Positions 16,086 to 25,611 of a DNA stretch of 40,331 nucleotides are shown piece after piece. Position 1 is the stretch's first letter; each line of letters begins with the position of its first letter. Under the pieces are notes generated by a model that did not search any database, was not told where the DNA came from, and saw only the letters and a program-made list of their open reading frames with translations. The DNA is from Bacteroidales bacterium (GTDB taxonomy: Bacteria > Bacteroidota > Bacteroidia > Bacteroidales > UBA932), in NCBI GenBank assembly GCA_004552965.1, contig SFMU01000016.1:1-40331 (forward strand). The letters are read 5' to 3'. Made by a program: the position numbers and the translations under genes.

Positions 16086-17135
16086 ATGAAAGCGATAACC
16101 AAATATGTTCTGGCTGCCGTCATCGCAATGACGGTGATTGCCATTGTGGCGGGATTCATCGGCTTCCGCTGGTACTCTGACAACCGGAGGCCGAACTTCA
16201 AGGCTGACATACATCTTTATGTCCGCCCGGGAATGGCAGCCGGCCAGGTGGCCGCCCAGATTCCTGACAGCCTCGTGGTCAGCATGGCCAGTCTGAAGAG
16301 AGTCATGTCCCGTCTGGATGAAGGCTCCATCCGTCCCGGCCACTATGTCGTCGAGAAGGATAAACCGGCTGTCTATGTGCCAAGGATGCTGAAGGCAGGC
16401 TGGCAGACACCCGTCAGGCTTACCCTTTCGGGCACAATGCGCACCAGGGGAGCGATCGCCAGGAAGATATCCAACCAGATGATGCTCGACTCGGCCCAGG
16501 TCGCTGCCGCCCTGAATGACACGTCAGTCCTCTCCGGATACGGCTTCACACCTGACGATGTGTTCTCGATGATCATTCCTGACACTTATGAAGTCTGGTG
16601 GACCGACACGGCAGAATCCTTGCTTGACAGGCTGAATGAGGCCTACAATGCCTTCTGGACAGCTGAGAACAAGGAAAAGGCACGTCAGCAGGGCCTTACC
16701 TGCAAGGAGGTTTCCATCCTCGCTTCCATCGTCAAGGCCGAATCCAACCATGAGCCCGAATATCCCGAGATCGCAGGGGTCTACCTCAACCGGCTCCGTC
16801 AGGGAATCCGGCTCCAGGCCGACCCGACGGTCGCATTCTGCTTCGACTACAAGTTGAACCGGGTTCTGCTGAAGCATCTGGAAGTGGATTCGCCTTACAA
16901 TACCTACATCCATGAAGGTCTGCCACCGGGTCCGATCTGTGTTCCGGACAAGCCCAGCCTCCTGGCGGTGCTGAATCCGGATGCTCACGGCTATCTCTTC
17001 TTCTGCGCCAGCCCGGCGATGGACGGCACCCACAGATTCGCGGCCACCCTGGCGGAACACAACCGCAATGCCAGGGCTTTCCAGCGTGAGCTGAATGTGC
17101 GTCAGGCTGCCCGCAAGGCGGAAGAATCCAAATGA
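16086..17135 (+). CDS. mltG: Endolytic murein transglycosylase MltG
   Basis: Inner-membrane endolytic transglycosylase that ends nascent glycan strands. 349 residues from ATG 16086: one membrane anchor (residues about 6-27, YVLAAVIAMTVIAIVAGFIG), a LysM-like periplasmic region, then the YceG domain. Diagnostic motifs are ILASIVKAESNHEPEYPEIA, with the catalytic Glu of VKAES; GVYLNRLRQGIRLQADPTV; DSPYNTYIHEGLPPGPICVP; and HRFAATLAEHNRNA. Length is normal. It sits between the GH73/LysM gene and relA/spoT on the same strand with short gaps, so an operon is likely. Confidence 0.95.
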   Translation: MKAITKYVLAAVIAMTVIAIVAGFIGFRWYSDNRRPNFKADIHLYVRPGMAAGQVAAQIPDSLVVSMASLKRVMSRLDEGSIRPGHYVVEKDKPAVYVPRMLKAGWQTPVRLTLSGTMRTRGAIARKISNQMMLDSAQVAAALNDTSVLSGYGFTPDDVFSMIIPDTYEVWWTDTAESLLDRLNEAYNAFWTAENKEKARQQGLTCKEVSILASIVKAESNHEPEYPEIAGVYLNRLRQGIRLQADPTVAFCFDYKLNRVLLKHLEVDSPYNTYIHEGLPPGPICVPDKPSLLAVLNPDAHGYLFFCASPAMDGTHRFAATLAEHNRNARAFQRELNVRQAARKAEESK

Positions 17136-17146
17136 ATCATCAGTGG

Positions 17147-17176
17147 TTGAATATGTCGAGTGATTGAATATGTCGA
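17147..17176 (+). repeat. Duplicated start context upstream of the RelA/SpoT gene
   Basis: TTGAATATGTCGA occurs at 17147-17159 and again at 17164-17176, a 17-bp period. The second copy contains the true ATG (17170). The first copy's ATG (17153) opens a 4-codon frame, ATG TCG AGT GAT, ending in TGA at 17165-17167. This could be a decoy or coupling micro-ORF, or a simple slippage duplication. Confidence 0.8.
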
Positions 17177-19352
17177 AAGAGTTGATCAGCGAAAAGTTTC
17201 CGCAATATGACGATGTGGGACGTGAGCTTGTCCGCAGGGCATATCTCATTGCTGCCAGGGCGCTTGAAGGTGAAGTCCGCAGCAATGGGCATGACTTCAT
17301 CGAACATCCTTTGAACGTAGCCCTCATCGCTTCTGACGAAATCGGTCTGACGGCCGATTGCATTGCTGCTGTCTTTCTGCACGAAGCGACCAGAAAGCAT
17401 CCTGAACTGGATCTGAGGAAGGGAGAACTCTGCGGGATGTCACTTGCCGGCTTTCCTGAGGATGTCTACACCATGGTCGACGGTCTGAACAAGATCGCCA
17501 AGATCAAGCCTAAGGACACCCGTCTCGAGGCGGAGAATTACAAGAAGCTTATTGTCCAGTACTCCACCGATCCGCGGGTGACCGTCCTCAAGCTGGCGGA
17601 TCGGCTCGAGGTGATGAGGAACCTGGACTCGTTCCCGAAGAGTTCCAGGGAGAACAAGATCCTCGAGACTCTGATGCTCTACATCCCGTTGGCGCATCAG
17701 CTCGGCTTGTACAATCTCAAGAGCGAGATGGAGGACATCTATTTCCGTTTCGCGGAACCGGAGCAGTACAGGGCAATCACCAACAAGCTGAAGGCCACCG
17801 AGGGAGACAGGCGGCGCCTTACCGATGAGTTCATCGAGCCTCTGAAACTCAGACTCTCCGGCGAAGGCATCCGTTACAAGCTGAAAATCAGGACCAAGGC
17901 GGCATATTCGATCTGGAAGAAGATGGTGAAGCAGAAGGTCCCTTTCGAAGGGGTCTATGATGTCTTTGCCATCCGCTTCATTATCGATTGCGAACCCGAC
18001 AGCAAGGTCGAAAAGGATTTGTGCTGGAAGGTATATTCATACGTGACTGAAGAATATGAGCCTGACACCTCCCGCCTGAGGGACTGGGTGACGAATCCCA
18101 AGCCTAACGGGTACGAGTCCCTGCATATTACCGTAAAGAACAGGTCGGGGGCTTCCATCGAGGTCCAGATCCGCACGCGCAGGATGGATGATGAGGCGGA
18201 GAACGGGTCCGCTTCGCATTGGTCCTACAAGGGAATCAAGCATGAAGAGCATCTGGACAGATGGCTGAAGTCTGTCAGGTATGCCCTCGAACATCCACAT
18301 GAGGGTAATTCTGACGATCTTCCTCAGCCTCCGTCCAAGGAAATCTTTGTCTTCACTCCTTCCGGAGAGCTCAGGATTCTTTCTGCCGGGGCTTCGGTGC
18401 TGGATTTCGCTTTCAACATCCATTCCGGCCTGGGAGTGAGGTGCACCGGCGCGAGGGTCAACGGAAAGGCCGTCTCCTTCAGGGAAAAGCTGCACACGGG
18501 AGATGTCATCGATGTGATGACTTCCAAGAATCAGAAGCCGACTTCGGACTGGCTCAACTATGTCGTCACTTCCAAGGCACGGAACCGTATCAAGCAGGAA
18601 CTCAATGAGGAGGAGTTCAAGAAGGCCGCACAGGGCAAGGAACTGCTGGGGCGCCGTCTCAAGAACTGGAAGCTGGAACTTCCTGACGACGTCCTTGCGG
18701 ACTTTCTGAAGCGGAAGAAATATTCCACCATCAACTCGTTCTATGCCGCAGTGTCGGATGGGATAATCGATGTCAATGAGGTCAAGAACTTCATCCTCGA
18801 GCATGACAGCATAGTCGCTCAGGCGATAGAGGCTGCCCGTGCCAGCGATGCCGAGAAGCATGCCGACAAGATGAAGCAGTGGGATGTCAGCCAGGGCGCC
18901 GACGACATCCTGGTCATCAATGCCAGGGACCTCAAGGGGCTGGAATACAAGATGGCACAGTGCTGCCATCCTGTGTTCGGAGACGATGTGTTCGGTTTCG
19001 TGACAAGGACGGAGGGTATCAAGATCCACCGCATTTCATGTCCGAATGCCGCCCGTCTCATCGAGTCCTATCCGTACAGGATCCAGAAGGTAAAGTGGGC
19101 AGACAGCCCTGCAGGAGGCACTTTCCAGTCCTCACTCAAGATCATCGCAGCGATGGAGTCTTCCGTCATCGGCCAGATAACGGAGGTGGTGAGCTCATTC
19201 AGGGCTTCCCTGCGTTCGTTCAATGTCAATGAGAATGACAGGAACGGCACCTATGAGATTTCGATGAAGATACACGTGCCTTCAAACATGGAGCTTGACA
19301 AGGTCATTTCCCAGCTCAAGACCCTCAGGCATGTGATGAGAGTCAACAGGGT

Positions 19353-19356
<4 letters not shown>
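17170..19356 (+). CDS. Long RelA/SpoT homologue, (p)ppGpp synthetase with degenerate hydrolase site
   Basis: Stringent-response enzyme. 728 residues from ATG 17170 (MSKELISEKFPQYDD). Domains: HD hydrolase (about 20-185), synthetase (about 225-350) with YDVFAIRFI, NGYESLHITV and EVQIRTRRMDDEAENGSASH, TGS (about 390-450, IFVFTPSGELRILSAGAS), a helical region, a zinc-finger-like segment with CCHPVFGDDVFGF, and a C-terminal ACT domain. In the HD domain His46 (EHP) is kept, but the metal motif HDxxED reads HEATRK at 71-76, so three of four acidic or metal-linked positions have changed. KLADRLEVMRNL is intact. The synthetase looks functional, while hydrolysis is doubtful, so relA may be a better name than spoT. 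The 3' end overlaps uvrB by 4 bp, tail to tail. Confidence 0.93.
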
Positions 19357-21530
<2,174 letters not shown>

Positions 21531-21532
21531 CT

Positions 21533-22375
21533 TTATGCTTTGTTCGATTTGAGCAGTTTGAGGTCATAGTCCGCCTTGATCTTGTCGATTATCGCGCAGA
21601 CCAGACGGTAGGCGCGGCCGTCCTTCGTGTAGTCGGCCGGGGCGGTGAAACTTGCCCTTCCCTGTTTTTCCAGTTTCTGGGCATATGCCTTCTTTTTCGC
21701 GGAAGAAGGGTCATAGGTGGCTATGGCGTGGCCACCGAACATGGTCACGATCTTCATCGAAGGAATGTCTGTGTCTCCGTCCCCGAAATAGATCATCTGC
21801 TGGTACGGAATCCTTTTCTTTTCCTCGGCGACACTGGAATTCACCTTCTTGCTGTCGTTGGCACTGAATATTCCTTTGTTTATCTTGAATATGTACTGCG
21901 TCTTGTTGGTGTAGTCCACCGCTATTCCCGGCCATTCGGCCTCGCCTTTCTCATTGTACATGAAGGAGCAGGCGAAAATGTGCTTGAATTCCTTGGCGAT
22001 GGGGGAGCCTTCGATGATTTCCTTCAGACCGGACGAGTTGATGTAATGTTCGATGCGCACTCCGTGGGATTCGCCATATTCATTGATCAGTCCGAACCAC
22101 TCCCTGACGCCTTTGAACAGGGTGATGTCCTTGCCGAAGGCGCGGAAACTGCTCTTCTTCAGCCTGATTCCGTTCTTTTTGGCCTCGTCGAACATCATCT
22201 TCATGTAGGCCAGGACGTTGCTGGCATCCTGCCCGACAGCGAGACCGTCACTCATTCTCCAGAACTCCTCGGGAGTCTTCCCCACGGCCTGGATGAAACC
22301 GAATTCCTGCATGTTGCCGGGCGACAGGGTCCCGTCAAAATCATAGATCAGAGCGACAATAGGTTTCCTTTTCAT
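21533..22375 (-). CDS. HAD-superfamily phosphatase
   Basis: Predicted cytoplasmic haloacid-dehalogenase hydrolase, 280 residues, start ATG 22375. Motif I is IYDFDGTLSPGN, with nucleophile Asp12 and acid/base Asp14. Motif II is probably in the YINSSGLKEII segment. A lysine lies in the cap-to-core return (TNKTQYIFKINKG), and motif IV is IYFGDGDTDIPSMK. A large helical cap lies between. The general layout resembles phosphoserine phosphatase-like HADs, but the substrate is not predictable. uvrB begins 2 bp downstream, so the pair should be co-transcribed from the promoter at 22399-22406. A tie to repair is not implied by the sequence of the enzyme itself. Confidence 0.85.
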   Translation of the reverse strand: MKRKPIVALIYDFDGTLSPGNMQEFGFIQAVGKTPEEFWRMSDGLAVGQDASNVLAYMKMMFDEAKKNGIRLKKSSFRAFGKDITLFKGVREWFGLINEYGESHGVRIEHYINSSGLKEIIEGSPIAKEFKHIFACSFMYNEKGEAEWPGIAVDYTNKTQYIFKINKGIFSANDSKKVNSSVAEEKKRIPYQQMIYFGDGDTDIPSMKIVTMFGGHAIATYDPSSAKKKAYAQKLEKQGRASFTAPADYTKDGRAYRLVCAIIDKIKADYDLKLLKSNKA

Positions 22376-22398
22376 TTCGATGATGATTTAACGATTCG

Positions 22399-22406
22399 CA
22401 AATATA
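22399..22406 (-). promoter_or_regulatory. -7 element of the HAD-uvrB promoter
   Basis: The minus strand reads TATATTTG, 23 bp before the ATG at 22375. No LexA-like or other operator was recognised next to it. Confidence 0.6.
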
Positions 22407-22460
22407 GTCATTATTGGTCATTTTCTGCCATTCCGTCCTTTCTGAACAGCTCAGACCGAG

Positions 22461-22511
22461 CGGATTGTGTCAATCCGTTTGTGACAATTTGACAATAACG
22501 TCAAATTGTCA
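22461..22511. promoter_or_regulatory. Inverted repeats upstream of htpG
   Basis: A 6-bp stem, CGGATT (22461-22466) with AATCCG (22472-22477), is followed four bases later by a perfect 12-bp dyad. The dyad is TGACAATTTGAC (22482-22493) and GTCAAATTGTCA (22500-22511) with a 6-bp centre. A short T5 stretch follows at 22515-22519. It may be an operator for the htpG promoter, or a terminator-like leader hairpin. It is not the CIRCE sequence. Confidence 0.6.
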
Positions 22512-22633
22512 GCCTTTTTCCCGATGGAACATTTTTTGACGATTTCCCTGCCCGGAATCCCGGAAGAACGGTTGAATGATGTCTGAAGGGATGACGAAAT
22601 ATTCAGTGAATCAAGATAAAAACAAACAATATC

Positions 22634-24631
22634 ATGGCAAACAAAGGACAGATAGGTGTGACTACCGAGAACATTTTCCCGGTAATCAAGCAGTTTCTCT
22701 ATTCGGATCACGAAATATTCCTCAGGGAGCTTGTCGCAAATGCAGTGGATGCTTCCCAGAAGATGAAGACCCTCGCTTCCAATGGCGAGTTCAAGGGCGA
22801 ACTGGGTGACCTGGACGTGAAGGTCGTTCTCGACGAGTCGGCAAAAACCTTGAAGATCATCGACCGCGGTATCGGCATGACTGAAGAGGAGGTCGACAAG
22901 TACATCAACCAGATAGCCTTCTCTTCCGCAGGCGAATTCCTCGAGAAGTACAAGGACCAGAACATCATCGGCCATTTCGGTCTTGGTTTCTATTCCGCTT
23001 TCATGGTCGCAACCAAGGTCACTATCGAGACCCTTTCCTGGAAGGAAGGAGCGAAGGCCGTCCGCTGGAGCTGCGACGGCAATCCGGAATTCGAGATGGA
23101 GGAGTGCGACAAGGCCGGAAGGGGTACCGAAATCACCCTCTATCTTGACGATGATTCTGCACGCGACTACGGAACGAAGGACAAGATCGGTTCTCTCCTC
23201 ACCAAGTACTGCCGCTTCATGCCGGTCAAAGTGGTCTTCGGCAAGAAACAGGAGTGGAAGGACGGAAAATATGTCGACACCGACGAAGACAACGTCATCA
23301 ACAACATCGACCCGATCTGGACCCGCAAGCCTTCGGACCTGAAGGAGGAGGACTACAAGAAGTTCTACAGGGAACTCTATCCGATGAAGGAGGAGCCTCT
23401 TTTCCACATCCACCTCAATGTGGACTATCCTTTCAATCTCACCGGTGTCCTCTATTTCCCTAAGCTCAAGGAAAGGATGGCGATCGAAAAGAACCAGATC
23501 CAGCTCTATTGCAACCAGATGTTCGTCACCGACCATGTGGAGAACATCGTTCCGGAGTTCCTGACTCTCCTGCACGGTGTGATCGATTCGCCGGACATTC
23601 CTCTGAACGTGTCCAGGAGCTATCTCCAGAGTGATGAGAACGTCAAGAAGATCTCCACCTACATCACCAGGAAGGTCGCTGACAGACTCGATGAGATATT
23701 CAGGAACGAGAGGGAAGCCTGGGAGAAGAAGTGGGACAACCTGAAGCTTTTCATCGAATATGGCATGCTCTCTGACGAGAAATTCTGCGAAAGGGCGATG
23801 AAGTTCGCTCTCCTGAAGAACACTGACGGGAAGTATTTCTCATTCGAGGATTACCGCAAGGCTGTCGCCGACCAGCAGACCGACAAGGACAAGAAGGTCG
23901 TCTACCTTTACGCCACCAATACCGATGCCCAGTACCCGTACATCGAGGCGGCCAAGGCCAAGGGCTACGATGTCCTGCTCATGGACTGTGAGCTTGATTC
24001 GCACTTTGTCAATCTTCTCGAGCAGAAACTCACCGACACCCGATTCGCGCGTGTGGATTCCGATTCTGCCGAGAACCTCATACCGAAGGATGACAGAGTC
24101 CGTCTGGAGATGAAGGAGGATGAAAGATATGACCTCGAGAACATGTTCAAGGCCGTTCTTCCTGCCGGCAATGATTACTATGTCAACGGCGACAATCTCG
24201 GCGAGAACTCGGATCCTGTCCTCATCACTCAGAGCGAGTTCATGAGAAGGTACCGCGAGATGAGCGCCCTGGGAGGCGGAATGAATTTCTACGGCGAGAT
24301 GCCTGCTTCCTACAACATCACTGTGAATATGCAGAACCCTCTCATCGTCAAGATCATGGAGGCAGCAAAGGCCTCTGTCAAGCCTCAGGCGGAACTCCCT
24401 GCGGAGGCTCCGGAGACAGCGACCGAAGAAGAGAAGAAGGCAGCCAGGGACGCCCGCGAGGCTGTCAGAGTCGCCCATCGTGAGGATGTCGAGGAGTTCT
24501 CAAGAGGCAATGAGATCCTCAGGCAGGTCATCGACCTGGCCCTCCTTTCCAACGGAATGCTCAAGGGCAAGGCTCTCGCAGACTTCATCGCCAGAAGCCG
24601 CAAGGTCGTCTCCGACGCTTATCTGAAGTAG
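22634..24631 (+). CDS. htpG: Molecular chaperone HtpG (Hsp90)
   Basis: ATP-dependent cytoplasmic chaperone. 665 residues from ATG 22634 (MANKGQIGVTTENIFPVI). The N-terminal GHKL ATPase has FLRELVANAVDASQKM (with N and D of the ATP site), KIIDRGIGMTEEEVDKY, IAFSSAGEF and IIGHFGLGFYSAFMVA. The middle domain has TRKPSDLKEEDYKKFYRELY and LNVSRSYLQSDENVKKI; the C-terminal dimerisation domain ends in ADFIARSRKVVSDAYLK. A charged Ala/Glu stretch around 580-610 is longer than in the E. coli protein. The usual EANDASDA of bacteria is VANAVDAS here, a conservative variant. No perfect TAnnTTTG box is found upstream; the nearest candidate is an imperfect one at 22530-22538. Confidence 0.96.
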   Translation: MANKGQIGVTTENIFPVIKQFLYSDHEIFLRELVANAVDASQKMKTLASNGEFKGELGDLDVKVVLDESAKTLKIIDRGIGMTEEEVDKYINQIAFSSAGEFLEKYKDQNIIGHFGLGFYSAFMVATKVTIETLSWKEGAKAVRWSCDGNPEFEMEECDKAGRGTEITLYLDDDSARDYGTKDKIGSLLTKYCRFMPVKVVFGKKQEWKDGKYVDTDEDNVINNIDPIWTRKPSDLKEEDYKKFYRELYPMKEEPLFHIHLNVDYPFNLTGVLYFPKLKERMAIEKNQIQLYCNQMFVTDHVENIVPEFLTLLHGVIDSPDIPLNVSRSYLQSDENVKKISTYITRKVADRLDEIFRNEREAWEKKWDNLKLFIEYGMLSDEKFCERAMKFALLKNTDGKYFSFEDYRKAVADQQTDKDKKVVYLYATNTDAQYPYIEAAKAKGYDVLLMDCELDSHFVNLLEQKLTDTRFARVDSDSAENLIPKDDRVRLEMKEDERYDLENMFKAVLPAGNDYYVNGDNLGENSDPVLITQSEFMRRYREMSALGGGMNFYGEMPASYNITVNMQNPLIVKIMEAAKASVKPQAELPAEAPETATEEEKKAARDAREAVRVAHREDVEEFSRGNEILRQVIDLALLSNGMLKGKALADFIARSRKVVSDAYLK

Positions 24632-24639
24632 ATTTTTAC

Positions 24640-24647
24640 TATCTTTG
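24640..24647 (+). promoter_or_regulatory. -7 element of the lysO promoter
   Basis: TATCTTTG lies just after the htpG stop and ends 6 nt before the ATG at 24654, so the lysO transcript may begin at the start codon. Confidence 0.55.
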
Positions 24648-24653
24648 TGGCCT

Positions 24654-25607
24654 ATGATGAGTCTGATCCTGTCATTGGCCGTCTCAATAGCTATCGGCTA
24701 TCTTCTTGCTTCTGCCGGCATCCCGGCGAGGGCAGTGAAGGTGGCCGAAACTGTTTCCTCTGCGAGCATCTTCCTGCTGGTCTTCCTTCTGGGTGCACAG
24801 ATCGGAGCAGATCCGGAGATCCTCCGGAACATCGCCTTCCTGGGTCTTGATGCCCTTGTCCTTGCCATTGCAGGCACTGCGGGAAGCGTTCTGGCAGGCT
24901 GGCTGCTCTACCGCCTCCTGTACGGAGAAGCCGGAAGGAAAGAAGAGGTGTCGGGAGACCGTCACAGGCAGGGGCCGGACAAGGGCACCCTCATGACGGT
25001 CGCTGCCCTTCTGCTGGGAGTCGCTGCCGGAGCAGCCGGCCTCATGGCTTATGCCGAAGGGCTGGAGACGGATCCGGCAGTCATCATCCTGTACGTCCTC
25101 CTTGTCAGCGTGGGGCTCGGAGTCGGCATGAGACCCGGACTTGCAGCCATTCTCAAGAGTATCCGTCCGTCAATTCTGCTTCTGCCTGTCCTTTCGGTCC
25201 TGTTCACCCTTGCCTTCTGTGCGCTCGCCAGTACCGCAATCAAGGAGTACGGTCTGTGGGACTGTCTGGCTGTAGGCAGCGGAATGGGTTACTATTCATT
25301 GTCCTCGGTTCTGATTGCCGGCCTGAAGGAAAGCGCTTTCGGAACATCCTTCGCCACATCCCTGGCAGCGGTCGCCCTGCTCTCCAACATATTCAGGGAA
25401 CTGGCCACTCTTGTCCTCACTCCTTTTCTTGCATCCCGTTTCGGCCCATATGCCCCTGTCGCAGCCGCCGGTGCCACTGCCATGGATGTCTGTCTCCCGG
25501 GGATACTCAAAAACTGCGGACAGGAGATCCTGCCCGCAGCTCTGGTTTCCGGCATTCTCAGCGATTTCAGCGTGCCGTTTCTCGTGTCATTCTTCTGTTC
25601 TCTCTGA
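24654..25607 (+). CDS. lysO: Lysine exporter LysO family protein (DUF340)
   Basis: Inner-membrane protein of the LysO/YbjE family; characterised members export L-lysine and its analogue thialysine. 317 residues from ATG 24654 (MMSLILSLAVSIAIGYLL); a TTG at 24645 lies inside the -7 box and is rejected. About eight hydrophobic helices are seen. The N-terminal part (SIFLLVFLLGAQIGADPEIL) is the LysO N domain. The C-terminal part has the family signature GSGMGYYSLSSVLIAGLK and GATAMDVCLPGILKNCG, followed by the acidic segment GILSDFSVPFLVSF. A hydrophilic loop (about 92-110) separates the halves. It is convergent with the GH42-like gene, 4 bp apart. Confidence 0.88.
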   Translation: MMSLILSLAVSIAIGYLLASAGIPARAVKVAETVSSASIFLLVFLLGAQIGADPEILRNIAFLGLDALVLAIAGTAGSVLAGWLLYRLLYGEAGRKEEVSGDRHRQGPDKGTLMTVAALLLGVAAGAAGLMAYAEGLETDPAVIILYVLLVSVGLGVGMRPGLAAILKSIRPSILLLPVLSVLFTLAFCALASTAIKEYGLWDCLAVGSGMGYYSLSSVLIAGLKESAFGTSFATSLAAVALLSNIFRELATLVLTPFLASRFGPYAPVAAAGATAMDVCLPGILKNCGQEILPAALVSGILSDFSVPFLVSFFCSL

Positions 25608-25611
25608 TTAT

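Noticed and set aside
18037..19029. 330-codon open frame antisense to the RelA/SpoT gene
   Set aside because: It lies wholly inside conserved synthetase, TGS and regulatory domains and shows no protein features.
22451..23575. 374-codon open frame antisense to htpG, running into the upstream region
   Set aside because: It is opposite the conserved Hsp90 ATPase domain and would cover the htpG dyad; no start signal or domain supports it.
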